From: Agrocybe praecox
Lineage: Eukaryota > Basidiomycota > Agaricomycetes > Agaricales > Agrocybaceae
Length of the DNA stretch: 64,000 nucleotides
NCBI GenBank assembly: GCA_964017145.1
Contig: OZ024851.1
Location: 3,162,001 to 3,226,000, forward strand
Direction of reading: 5' to 3'
The notes under the pieces are model-generated. The model saw only the letters and a program-made list of their open reading frames with translations, ran no database searches and was not told the origin of the DNA. A program made the position numbers and the translations under genes. Below, one piece after another: positions 23,815 to 34,299 of the stretch (position 1 is the first letter of the stretch; each line of letters opens with the position of its first letter).

Positions 23815-24375
23815 AATCAATCCGAGTAGAAAATTTAAATTCATAGTATAGCGTACCAGCTTCGTCAATTTCAGTTGGTTGGAGAAGGACATTAACTACT
23901 ACATCGAGTTCTCGACTGTCAATGTTCGTAACCTCGATATCGATTGGGTAATCTTCATCAAGATATGCTGTTGCATGGTGATGGAATGCCATTTGCAAAT
24001 GGTGTACCATATGCTTGACCCTATAAGAAACATTATTAAGCCCAAGCCTATTGAACGAGCTAAGATAAAAGACAACGTACAACATTGATTGACAATCCAG
24101 TCTATAAACGGGGATGAGTTGCAACGGAGACACAGAGCTTAACCATTTTCGCGCCAGAGGTGACGACGACCGTCTTTTCCGAGGATCAACAGGAACATCT
24201 ACTTTCCAACCATTTTCTTCAATTGTCAAGACCAGAGACGTGACCTAGCATCGAATTAATACCAAAACATCTAGTGGAACGATGCTAGAAGCACATCTAC
24301 CTTTAACAGTGTGGGCACTTCAGATGACATAGTGCTGCTGAAGATGATGGAACCCCCAGGTTGCCTTTGACCGAT
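23815..24375 (-). pseudogene. TRAPPC11 middle part (Gryzun region)
   Basis: Two exons read on the minus strand. One near 24370-24305 holds SSEVPTLLK. The main block at 24240-23815 holds TIEENGWKVDVPVDPRKRRS, a frame with FIPV-like strands, YLDEDYPIDIEVTNIDSREL and VVNVLLQPTEIDEA. These fit the immunoglobulin-like Gryzun portion of TRAPPC11. It lies 5' of the P5C dehydrogenase fragment and 3' of the breakpoint near 24.38 kb, where TRAPPC11 similarity stops. The matching 5' half is 13 kb away, at 37.7-40.16 kb. Confidence 0.6.
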
Positions 24376-24392
24376 TCTCGATCACTCACAGT

Positions 24393-25637
24393 TTGGTCAG
24401 GTTCAGATGGAACAGTACTCTCGCTCCTACTAGGTGCAGAATCTTCCCTGCTTGCTTCGGCGTGGCATTCCTTTGTCTAATCCTTCTTCTTTTCAGCCTT
24501 GACGGAAGCCTCAAACCATATTCGACTCCCGTCGGTTATATGAACACTAACACATATGGGCGAGAGCACGTCTACGAGATGCAGCTACGTTCGTTTTTCA
24601 CCTTTTCATACCGCACGCGAAACCAGACATTGAATGAACGTGTTTGTGCACAGTAACCGACTTCATCGACAGTCTCGCACAATCGCCCGCACTGTGGCAA
24701 AATGCAGCTGGGAACGTCAACTATTATTCATGGGCACAGACGTTTATAAACAGCCCGTCAACCCATCCAAAGATAAATAAAGGCTCTGGTAAATCCGTCA
24801 TCGACCGCTTGAAGAGTTGCGAGCCAAGTAATTCGCAATCGGTAATTTCTGGAGGCAATAAGATGCCCTGGCTCGAATCGACGGCGAATGGTATGAAAGC
24901 TCGGGTGAGTTGGCAGCAGGTTTTTCGTTCTAAAACTGCGCACTGATGATGAGAACCGCAATTCAGGCCTTCGGAAGCAGCTCTTTGAGGACCAAAAGCA
25001 CCTTCCAGTGATATTCGTACAGCAAGAAAGTATTCGAAATCCGGGCTGTAAGTCCAGTTTTCCGTTCTTTATTTTTGAACCTTCAACTATTGTGGACTTC
25101 CGGCTATATAGGCAACCGGTTTGGTTAGCTACACGCTTGACGGGTGAACAATTCGTTGTCTTCGCTCAGTGACGATGATACTAATAAACTGAATTTGCAG
25201 ACCGGTAGCAGACCAATTCGTTCTGGTGTCAAACTGTGTTAAGGATGTTTGGCGAGATTTCTACGACGAATACAACGCGGTGCGTACCTTCTTAGATGTA
25301 GACAAAGCACATATATTCCCATGCTAGCCTTCCTATCATCCAGGATAGCACCGTCGATGCGCCGAACAAGGGTGCCTTCAACATGGGGCAAACGTACAAG
25401 ACATTCATCACCGGCAAGACGCAGAACCTTTTCTTGAATCTAAGGTCGAGCGTGCAGCAAATGATTGGATTCTACTCCACCTCTGCTGGTGGTGATTCTG
25501 TCCAGAAAACCGTGGACCTCAATTATGGAAAGCTCGCCACTCCAGGAACTAGTCAAATATCTGCGGATGACTTGACGAACGATGTTGCCAGCGTGTTCAC
25601 GGGAGCTTCTTTGGTCAAGCTCACGATTCGTCTGTGA
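24393..25637 (+). pseudogene. Unknown plus-strand gene or fragment
   Basis: Not recognised. It is the only credible plus-strand reading in the mosaic. The first open frame (24393-24656) has a hydrophobic segment near residues 20-36 (CFGVAFLCLILLLFSL), which could be a signal anchor. The frames at 24644-24946, about 25200-25270 and 25350-25637 can be joined through short GT-AG introns. The last gives GQTYKTFITGKTQNLFLNLR, a Gly/Ser-rich loop and a C-terminal VASVFTGASLVKLTIRL. It could be a complete small gene riding with the transporter fragment or a remnant of a longer one. Confidence 0.35.
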
Positions 25638-25819
25638 AAATCGTGCGAATGGGCAAAAACTTGGAGATAGATGTTTTCCATAGAAGCATTCTGGAGGTCG
25701 AGTTGCGGAAGGGAATTGATTGGAAGAAAGAGAGTGTGTTGTAGGTGCCCTGGATATTTATTCGTACAATGTACCTTCCTTTTTATTAGTATATAATCAG
25801 GAAAATCTAGTCGTCCATT

Positions 25820-26210
25820 CAAAGGTTTATATTTGCGAGACTGGTCTTGACACTTGAGTGTGGGAGGCGGTCCGTCGGGTGTAAGTCTGGATGATGATTT
25901 GGTGGTGAATTTGTGTAAACGGAGATATTCCAGGGTGTTACAAAGACATATCCAAGCAAGATGGTAGGGGCTTCTTCTGCGCCAAGATAAAGTGACGCTG
26001 TGAGCCGGGTAGTGAACGAGAAATCAGGCGTTGCTCTCGGGATAGATGGGATAGGCAAAAATATCGTGATTTCAAGGGAGTTATTGCTGGTGGCCTGGGG
26101 TAGCGATGCGCTTGTTCTGGAACATAGATCACTGATCACTGGGAACGCCTTAGTGCCAGGGCGGGTGGGTGATACGTCCAAAAGGGCGATATCTTCAGAA
26201 TTCATGAGCA
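25820..26210 (-). other. Open reading stretch after the ABCC truncation point, unknown
   Basis: Immediately 3' of the transporter's premature stop another frame stays open for about 130 codons, with EDIALLDVSPTRPGTKAF and a Pro/Ser/Thr-rich remainder. It does not resemble the missing end of an ABC transporter. It may be part of a further captured gene. Confidence 0.3.
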
Positions 26211-28945
26211 ATAGTGTCTTGAATTTTCTTGTCAGTCTCAAAGTCGACAGAAGCTTCATTCGAACATAAGTATCTGTGCATCCTACTACAAATAAATTGA
26301 CTCACCAGTAGCCTCATCCAGGACCAAGATTCGCGACTTCTTTACTAGAGCTCTCGCTAAAGAAATCAAGGAACGCTAACTCATATTAAGCAACACAAAT
26401 TTTCGCAGGAGTTCAAAAACACGTACCTCGCCCATGGAGACATTTCCTCCGTCATCGTCAACAGGAGCATCGAGAGAGAAACGATTGGCCTTCATTTGGG
26501 ACACAAGGTCCGCCTCATCATGCGATGTCGACAAGTGAACCTCTTTTGATTTGGGATCAGCCAGGTGTGCCCTCTTTAATGCATCCCAAAGTACGAAATC
26601 ATCATGTTGTCCGAAAGGATCGAGGTTGGAACGAATAGTTCCAGGGACTGCAAAAGTAACCGTTTAACATGATCCCTTTCGAAAGATTAGACGCAAGCTT
26701 ACATAGGACCTATATAGAAGTTAGGAGCCATTTTACACTTCAATAAAATTTGTTGACTTACAGCTTCCTGAGGAATGATCGACATTGCCGAACGAAGGAC
26801 TTCAAGGTCGATCTTTGAGGTATCTACGCCGTTAATCACAATAGAACCAGACCTCGCTTCTACCATTCTAAACAAGGCCACCATGATAGACGACTTGCCG
26901 GCGCCGGTCCTAAAAGGTCTTGAGTTCTCTTCGAGAAAAAAATATTACTAGGGGACTAACCTTCCGACAATGCCCAGTTTTTCTCCTGATTCAAGGCGCA
27001 TTTTCAGACCTTTCAAGACAGGAGGTAGCTCGGGGCGATAACTAAGATGCAGGTCTTTGAATTCGAGACTTCCATTGCGCGGCCAGGATTCCGGTGGTTG
27101 CTCGTCGCCTTTGAAGTTTTCTTGTTCCACTTCCTCGGCATAGTGCACCATACGTTCCACGCTGTTCATATAAGTTTCGACCTGTGCGCCTTGTCTGACG
27201 ACGAGACTCAGAGACTTGAAAATTTTCAGTAAAGAAGTAGGCCGAGAAAAGAGACTTCATTTACCGATTGGGTGCTCAATATGTAAGATAACATTATTCC
27301 TGACTGAGAGGGTGAGATAAGGTAGCGCCCTATCACTGTGAGCATTGCCACAATTAATATAAGAATGGCCCCAAAGGAATCCAAGCGAATTGAGAGCCAT
27401 CTCTACCGATAGTACATCAATGACTTGTGTGCAATCATTTATAAGGTTATGTAACTTACTTGACTGGCGACAGTTAACCAATAAGCCCTGGCGAAAACCA
27501 TCAACAGCAAAAGTACCATGATTCAGCAAAGAAATACTCACTCGTTCTCGTTATTCACCCGCTTTTCGTTTTCAGCTTGGAGATGCGCCTGCTCCCCGTA
27601 GGCTCGGATCGTACTCATGCCAGACAATGACTCGGAGAAATGAGAAACAAGCGTTCCACGCAGAACGGAGTCTTCGTATGCTTGTTAGTACAAAATAAAC
27701 CTTAAGAGGAATGCTGGCTTACTCAGTCTCTGTGAACATAGTGAATAAGCAGCACCTGATTCAACACAATGAAACTACTCACATTAAGCTCTCGAGTACT
27801 GCTCGGTAGAAAAGTGAGAAGTAGAAATAGCATGCAGCTGAAAATACGTTTAAATAGGGCTATGCATCGAAACAAGCAACTAGACTTACCGAGGAGAAAG
27901 GCGGGGATCAAAAAGTAAGGGAAGACGGCCGAAATAAGGACGACTGCTCCCCCGATAGAAGCACTACTGTTCATGAAGGAATTCCATGCGTCCGTCATGG
28001 AATTATCCATGGTCTGGAGGTCATATAATCAGCCAGGATGAAGAACCTTCCATAGGTTGAGACAAACCAGTGTCTATTCAAGAAAAGAATTAAAAAGGTT
28101 GAATTTTTCTAGAAGAATATAGACTTACCTTTAGAAAATCGATTCACGATGCGTCCGAGAGGCTGGCAGTAGCGCAGGAGATTAGTTGAAGTATAAGAGA
28201 AGACTAAGTGAATGCCTACCGTGGTCTCAGAGAAAGAAGTCGGTGCGTGCAGTATGCGATCGATAGACGCACGATGTAGCTCTCTACTAGCAAAGTATGC
28301 CTGTAACGCAAACATACTTCCCAGAATAAAAGACAAGAGGGCTTGCGAGAGACCCAACGCAGAATATATACCAATCTTTAGGTATCAAAAGGTCAGCGCG
28401 AGAATAAAGGTGTAGTCGCATGAGATACCCACATAAAATGCTTGAGTTTGCGGCCATTTCCTACAGAAAAGGATTAAGCAAGGTCAAACGTGGAGTGAAA
28501 TAAACAAAACAAACTTTTCTTCCCAGTAAACCAACCTAATACAGCACATAATTAGCATACGGCGAATAATAAAACATGAAGATACATACCAGTAAAAAGA
28601 CAGCACATTCGCAGCCTGCATGAAAAATATGGAGGCTACGACAATTGGTACCAATATTTTGCCCCTTCCAGCTGAAAAATAGGAAGCATAGACAGAGCCT
28701 GCCACAGTACCGACGACCCGTTCCTCGTTCTGCATAAGAGCAGTTCCAGACTTTTTGGACTCCTTCCTACCAGCAGCATGTTCCGTAATGACCTCCTCTT
28801 CCCCGGACTCATCGTCGCTGTCGTCCTCGCTCTTATTGGCCCGATCGAACTCTTTCATGAGTTTCGCAAATACTCCTTTGCCATTCATCATAAGTTGGTC
28901 ATAGGTTCCTTGCTCGACGATCTTTCCATAACTGATTGTGATGAT
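26211..28945 (-). pseudogene. ABCC transporter fragment, 3' part, truncated
   Basis: This is the continuation of an ABC transporter of the multidrug-resistance-associated (ABCC) type, which pumps conjugates or drugs across a membrane using ATP. It continues in frame from the piece right of the Gypsy insertion: KIVEQGTYDQL ends domain 1, then a linker rich in Asp/Glu/Ser leads into membrane domain 2 (GRGKILVPIVVASIFFMQAA and further helices). Next come PLGRIVN, a SMTDAWNSFMNSSASIGGAV helix and nucleotide domain 2. Its Walker A reads GR/TGAGKSS across an intron, with NVSMGE in the signature position and RILVLDEAT as Walker B. The gene then breaks: SVDFETDKKIQDTIAHEF is followed by TGA, so the H-loop His and the last 60-70 residues are missing. 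About twelve short introns are needed. Confidence 0.8.
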
Positions 28946-29305
28946 TGTTACGACACAAGCCGTTGCGTATGTGTACAACTCCCAGAGTTTACACCGCAGA
29001 AGGCTATAGGCGTAGGTTCTTAGTTCTTCGTTCGAGTTTCGAGTAATGAAACTGTAGTATTCTCAAGAACTAGTTAAAGAACAAGAGAGTATTGTACTAC
29101 GTATTTATAATGTAAAGACATGCGTAAAGAGCACCGTAAAGGTATGGTAAACGTTCGTTAAGAAATGAGTAAAAGGCGTTGTAACAACGCGGCGATCGTT
29201 CGATAAGAAACACACCGTGAAGGTGTGGTGGTCGTTCGGTAAAGGCGAGACGATGAAACAGTAAAAGAAATGAAAAAGAGTCGGCCTGCGTGTGTGTTCG
29301 TAACA
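28946..29305 (-). repeat. 3' LTR of Gypsy 1
   Basis: It runs TGTTACGACACAAGCC...TGTTCGTAACA, 360 bp, and is followed at 29306 by CCCCCGT on the plus strand. That corresponds to the polypurine tract ACGGGGGTAA just upstream of the 3' LTR in element orientation. Confidence 0.95.
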
Positions 29306-29316
29306 TTACCCCCGTT
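29306..29316 (-). promoter_or_regulatory. Polypurine tract of Gypsy 1
   Basis: Minus-strand ACGGGGGTAA directly adjoins the 3' LTR, the position where plus-strand DNA synthesis is primed in LTR retrotransposons. Confidence 0.7.
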
Positions 29317-29340
29317 CTAGATCGAAGATTCCAGATTCGA

Positions 29341-30315
29341 CTAGAATTGGTAGGATTGGTAGGGACAGTCCCGTTTGAGATGTCCTGTTCGTTGGCAGTT
29401 GTAACATGTCGGGGTAGCGTTTCTTCTGGGTCGGGGTCGGAGAGTGTATGGGTGAGGTAGTCCTCGAAGTTGTCGGGGACCGTTTGGTGCGATAATGGTT
29501 TGTCGTGGTTCGGAAGGTCGTCGATTCTGTTGTCGTCGTGGTAGGTAAGGGGGTGGGAGTTCGTTGTCGATTCTAGGAGCTGGTTCTGTTCAGGTTTCGT
29601 TGCTATGCGTTCCTGTTGCGTCGGAGCCGTCGTGACTGGGGAATAAAGTGCGAAGGAATTGTTGATGATTTATTGGGGGACGAGTAGATGTCTCTGGGAT
29701 TCCTGCCAGTCGTTGAAAGGTTCTGAGATTAAGGACGGAGGGGTTCGGTTCTGGTTGTCGTTCAGGTGTTGTATTAGGTTCCACTTGTGGTTCGTCGGGT
29801 TCTTCATTGTGTTGGTCGACGACAATAAATGGAGCTGAAGGGGAGCGACTAGGGTTCGGATCAGGGGTTTCTTCTTTGTTGGCATTCCTCGGAGGAGTTC
29901 GTACGTAAATGTCGGTGTCGTTGTCGTTTGGAGTGGGTTCCCTGGTGTCGGGGAAGGTGATGGGATTTGCTGGATGTCCGTGTGGATACGGGGAGGGTAC
30001 GTTTCCTCGGATCGGTCGGTGTTCGTTGGCATAATAAGTCCTTCGTTGTTCCCAGAAATTTTGGGTGTGATTGCCCAAGCCTTGCCAACAAAGGGCGTCG
30101 AGGCGTAGGGCTGCCAGTCGTCGGAGCTCGTTCAAATGTTTCGTCTGTTGGTGGATTTCGTTTTCGATGTCGAGGAGAGTAGCAAGGGAGTCGTTGTATC
30201 GACCGAGAGGAGCGACTAAATCAAAAAGAGCTTGTCGGTCAAGGAAGCTTTGGGAGGAATGGTGGAATTCGGTGTAGCCGATAACGAAGTTGTTCTGGGC
30301 ATTTGGTTGGGCCAT
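29341..30315 (-). CDS. Third ORF of Gypsy 1 with a zinc knuckle, split by a TGA
   Basis: The open frame from 30315 gives 241 residues to a TGA at 29592-29590. In the same frame a further 82 codons stay open to a TAG at 29343-29341 and include CYNCQRTGHLKRDC, a CX2CX4HX4C zinc knuckle. The first part has a helical N-terminus (QALFDLVAPLGRYNDSLATL) and a Pro/Asn/Glu-rich middle. It lies between pol and the 3' LTR, where envelope genes sit in some Gypsy groups, but there is no signal peptide or membrane segment. It may be a second nucleocapsid-like protein. The TGA may be a mutation or a read-through stop. Confidence 0.6.
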
Positions 30316-30702
30316 AGTAAGTTCGAGAGGGTGATTCAGTAGTAGAGTGAATGTCGTCGATAGTGGATTCGGTTCTGGGTTATTGAGACGGGAATCATTC
30401 TACTTATATGTACTTCTTCGATTGATTCGAGTTTGGGTATAAACTTCTTGAATAGGATTCTTCGGTTCTTGCGTTTGCATGGAGGTGGGGGTGGAAACTC
30501 CTTGTCGAACATCAGACTGACTTGCCTTGCTTTAGACGTGCGATGGAGTGTCTGTGTCTCGATGATCCAATCGGAGAGAAGGGTAGAAGGTCTGAATGAA
30601 AAAGGGTCGTCTTCCAGCTGTTCGTGAAACAGTGATATGTTTTTGAGGCTCAGTTTGATGCGCATGGTAAGCGTGTGTCGTGGTTTGAGGAGAGGTGTTC
30701 GT

Positions 30703-33700
30703 TTAGCGAGTGATTGGAAGTCCGTTTCGTTTTTGGTATTCGTTTAAAATCTTTCGTCCGGTTGATCCGAACATTTCTTGGGGTTCCCACGAGTTATTGC
30801 TGACGGAATAACCGGCCCATTTGACGAGGTATTTATATTTTTGGGGTTTTCCTTTCTGGGGTCGTCCTTGCTTTCGGTGTGATTTGATCGCTTCGATTTC
30901 GTAGTGTTCTTCTTCATTAATGAGCTCTGGAGGTGGTTCTGGGAAGTTCGGTCCATAGGTTTCGTTTTCGGTATAAGGCATGAGGAGGGAGGCGTGGAAC
31001 ACGTCATGAATCCTCCAGTTCTTTGGTAATTCGAGTTTGAAGGACAGGGGTCCTTTAATCTCCGTGATCTTGAAGGGTCCTTCTCTCTTCGGCGAGAGTT
31101 TCTTGTTGCTTCGTGTCTTCAGGTTTCTAGAATCGAGCCAGACCTTCTGTCCAAGTTTGAAGGTAATTGGTTTTCCTTTTCTTCTGGCAAGCATTCGTGT
31201 TCGTGCTAGTTCGTGTGCCGCTTGAGCTTCTTCTCGATCTCGTGAGAGATTCTTCAATCTTTCTTCCACGGAGGGAAACTTCGTATTTTCGAAGGTCGTT
31301 GGTATGGCTAGGGGTTCAATTCCTAGCATCAAGGCGAATGGTGATTTCTGTCGGTCTGAGTGTCGTCTGTCGTTGTGCGTGAATTCGAGTGTGGGGAGGG
31401 CATCCTTCCACGTTTCGGGATTCGCAGAGCAAAATATCGCAATATATGCTTCGATTTCTTGGTTGAATCTTTCGGTGGTTCCATCGCCTTGTGGATGATA
31501 GGCGGTCGTCAATTTCGATTCGATTCCTAATTGTTTTAAGAGTTCCCTGAACGCTTTCGCGGCGAATTGTGGTCCTCTATCGGAGAGCATCGAGTCAGGT
31601 AGTCCAAATCGTTTGTAAAGGTGTTCTATCAGGAGTTTTCCTGCTCCTTCTTCTGTCAGGGTTTTCGAACAGGGGATGAAAATTGCCCCTTTTGTAAGTC
31701 CGTGGTCCACTACGGACAGAATCGAGTCGTACCCGTCGATTTCGGGTAAATCGGTAATCATGTCCATGGAACAGTTCGCGAACGGTCTGTTCGATTTCGC
31801 GCCTTTAATCGGTTGGAAGGCGGGTTTCGTCGGGTTTCTGTTAATTTTGAATTGCTGGCAGGATCCGCACCCTTTCACGTAGTTCTTTACGAACATACGC
31901 ATTCCAGGCCACCAATAATGTTTTCTAATGGCGTTAAAGGTTTCTATTTCTCCGGGGTGTCCGGCGGTAATCGTATCGTGGTAGCTCTTCACGATGGTTC
32001 TTCTAAGTTCTGTGTCATTGGGGATATAATTTTTCCCTTGATAGAAAAGTATGTTCTTTCCTTGGAAATCTTCTACCGTCCAATCGGTGAGTTTGTCGTG
32101 GAGTTCGGTCGGTCCGTTCTCTAGTAGGAGTTTAATCGCATTGGCGGCGTCAAGGTCGAGTTTGTCGGAGTTCGCAATCTTTTCTTGGAGTTCGGTGTCG
32201 ATTAGATTGACAAACAGGTTCTCTGGTAGGAGAACTTTGTTTTCGTTGTCGTGATCTTCTTCAGGACATAGATCTGGTCTCCTGGATAGTGTATCTGATT
32301 GTATCATCTTCGTTCCTGGGGTATGCACGAGTTTGATATTAAATTCAGAGAGATACAGGGACCAACGCGCTTGTCTTCTGTTTAGTTTTTGAGCGCTTCT
32401 GAAATACGTCAGATTTTTGTGGTCGGATAGAACAGTCGTTTCGAAAGAAGATCCTTGGATGTAATGTCTCCATTCTTGTAGAGCTCGGATGATCGCTAAG
32501 AGTTCTCTATCGTAAATTTCGTAGTTTCGTTCGGGTTCGTTAAAGGTCTTCGAAATGAAGGCACAGGGATGCCGGCTTCCATTGCTGTCTAATTGAGTGA
32601 GTACCGCTCCGGATGCGTATTTTGATGCGTCGGATTCGATTTGGAAGGGTTTCATGGTGTCGGGCATCATTAATACGGGTTCTTCGGTGAATTTCTGTTT
32701 AAGGGAATTGAATGCTTTCTGAGCGTTATCGTTCCAAAGGAAGGATTTCCCTTTCTGGAGAAGTTCGTTTAGGGGTTTGGCAAGGTCCGAATATTTTCGG
32801 ATGAACTTTCTGTAAAAGTTTCCAAATCCTAGAAAGGATCGTACTTGTTTTACGGTTTTCGGGACCGGCCATTCGCTGATTCCTTTCAGTTTCGTTGGGT
32901 CCATAGAGATTTTTCCTTCCTCGATGATCATTCCTAGGTAATCGATCTTGGTTTTCTCAAATTCGCATTTCTCTGGTTTAAGGAAGAGATCGTTTTCTTG
33001 AAGGCGTTGGAGCACTTTTCGGGTAATTTCGTCTAGTTTCTTTTTATCTTTTGCGAAGATGAGGATGTCGTCCATGTAGACTATGATTAGTCCTTCGGAA
33101 ATCATGTCTTTGAAAATATGGTCCATCATTGCTTGAAAGGTGGCTGGGGAATTGCACATTCCGAAAAACATGACAGTGGGTTCGAATAGTCCGCGGTTTG
33201 TTTTGAAGGCGGCTTTCCATTCGTCTCCCTTTTTGATTCGAATATTGTTGTATCCCCATCGGACGTCCATTTTGGTGAAATATTTAGCTCCTTTGAGCTT
33301 GTCTAATAACTCAGAGATGAGGGGTAAAGGGTACGTGTTTTTAACGGTCCATTCGTTCAAGTATCGGTAGTCCTGGCAGGGTCTCAGTTTCCCATCTTTC
33401 TTTGATACGAAGAAAAATGGTGAGGCCATTGGTGATTTTGATGGTCGAATGTATCCTTTGGCTAACTGTTCGTCTAGGAAGGAATCCAATTCCTTCGTTT
33501 CTTGTGGGGTTAGATTATATGATTTGAAGGATTTGGGTTCGAACCCTTCCTTCATCTCGATCTTATGATCCCAGGGTTTCGAGGTGGGAAAACGGTTTGA
33601 GGCTTCTTCGTCGAATACTTTGAGGAATTCGTGGAATTGTTTCGGGACGATTTCCTTCGTTGGTTTTTTTATTTTTATTTCTTCGTGTCTCTGTGCAAGA

Positions 33701-34299
33701 GTTTGAGAAGCGGTGGTTTTCGCTCTGATCCATTCTGGTTCGGGAGCTTCCCCGTTGATAAATCGGAGAAGGAGATCAAGGTCGTTATCTTCTTCGATTT
33801 TAAATTCTCTTCTTGGTTTGACTTTCTTTACGAGGATTCTTCGGGCTTCTCGGGTTTTGACTCTCCAGGAGATGTGGCCAGTTTCCCAATTGATGATCGG
33901 ATTATTTTCTCGGAACCAGGGTAATCCGAGGATGATCTTCTGTTGTCCTAATCCAGTGCAGTAGAAGGATTCCCATTTGGTTTTTCCGCCAATGGTGATA
34001 AGGATTCTGACATAGTGAGTGATTGTCCCTTTTTTGTTAAGGGTTCCGTCCACGTTGTAGACATCGAGTGCCTTTTTCAGGGCTAATTTCGGAATTTTTA
34101 ATTTCCGACGGTATTCTTCGTCGATGAATTTGCCGGATGCTCCGGTATCGGCGAGTGCTTCGGTTTTTTCGGCGATTTTTGATGTACTTGTAGCGAACGA
34201 AAGTGGAATATATAAAGATTTTTTATCTATGCGAGCGACAAGTACGTGTGAAATATGAAAGGAGGGAGAGACTGACGCCGGGGCAGATCTCCCTTTCAA
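30703..34299 (-). CDS. Gypsy 1 pol polyprotein (PR-RT-RH-IN-chromodomain)
   Basis: About 1198 residues, with no internal stop. Aspartic protease: ALADTGASGKFID near residue 45. Reverse transcriptase: TKMDVRWGYNNIRI and YMDDILIFAK, the catalytic YMDD, near residue 410. RNase H begins with FQIESDASKYASGA. Integrase: zinc-binding HPGE...CGSC, then the DDE core with SVVDHGLTKGAI, LSDRGPQFAAK and ERFNQEIEAY. Chromodomain at the C-terminus: EHYEIEAIKSH, then KYLVKWAGY and NSWEP, which in chromoviruses binds histone marks and directs insertion into heterochromatin. The ORF opens with a TTG, so expression most likely depends on a -1 frameshift from gag. The element looks autonomous. Confidence 0.95.
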   Translation of the reverse strand: MKGRSAPASVSPSFHISHVLVARIDKKSLYIPLSFATSTSKIAEKTEALADTGASGKFIDEEYRRKLKIPKLALKKALDVYNVDGTLNKKGTITHYVRILITIGGKTKWESFYCTGLGQQKIILGLPWFRENNPIINWETGHISWRVKTREARRILVKKVKPRREFKIEEDNDLDLLLRFINGEAPEPEWIRAKTTASQTLAQRHEEIKIKKPTKEIVPKQFHEFLKVFDEEASNRFPTSKPWDHKIEMKEGFEPKSFKSYNLTPQETKELDSFLDEQLAKGYIRPSKSPMASPFFFVSKKDGKLRPCQDYRYLNEWTVKNTYPLPLISELLDKLKGAKYFTKMDVRWGYNNIRIKKGDEWKAAFKTNRGLFEPTVMFFGMCNSPATFQAMMDHIFKDMISEGLIIVYMDDILIFAKDKKKLDEITRKVLQRLQENDLFLKPEKCEFEKTKIDYLGMIIEEGKISMDPTKLKGISEWPVPKTVKQVRSFLGFGNFYRKFIRKYSDLAKPLNELLQKGKSFLWNDNAQKAFNSLKQKFTEEPVLMMPDTMKPFQIESDASKYASGAVLTQLDSNGSRHPCAFISKTFNEPERNYEIYDRELLAIIRALQEWRHYIQGSSFETTVLSDHKNLTYFRSAQKLNRRQARWSLYLSEFNIKLVHTPGTKMIQSDTLSRRPDLCPEEDHDNENKVLLPENLFVNLIDTELQEKIANSDKLDLDAANAIKLLLENGPTELHDKLTDWTVEDFQGKNILFYQGKNYIPNDTELRRTIVKSYHDTITAGHPGEIETFNAIRKHYWWPGMRMFVKNYVKGCGSCQQFKINRNPTKPAFQPIKGAKSNRPFANCSMDMITDLPEIDGYDSILSVVDHGLTKGAIFIPCSKTLTEEGAGKLLIEHLYKRFGLPDSMLSDRGPQFAAKAFRELLKQLGIESKLTTAYHPQGDGTTERFNQEIEAYIAIFCSANPETWKDALPTLEFTHNDRRHSDRQKSPFALMLGIEPLAIPTTFENTKFPSVEERLKNLSRDREEAQAAHELARTRMLARRKGKPITFKLGQKVWLDSRNLKTRSNKKLSPKREGPFKITEIKGPLSFKLELPKNWRIHDVFHASLLMPYTENETYGPNFPEPPPELINEEEHYEIEAIKSHRKQGRPQKGKPQKYKYLVKWAGYSVSNNSWEPQEMFGSTGRKILNEYQKRNGLPITR

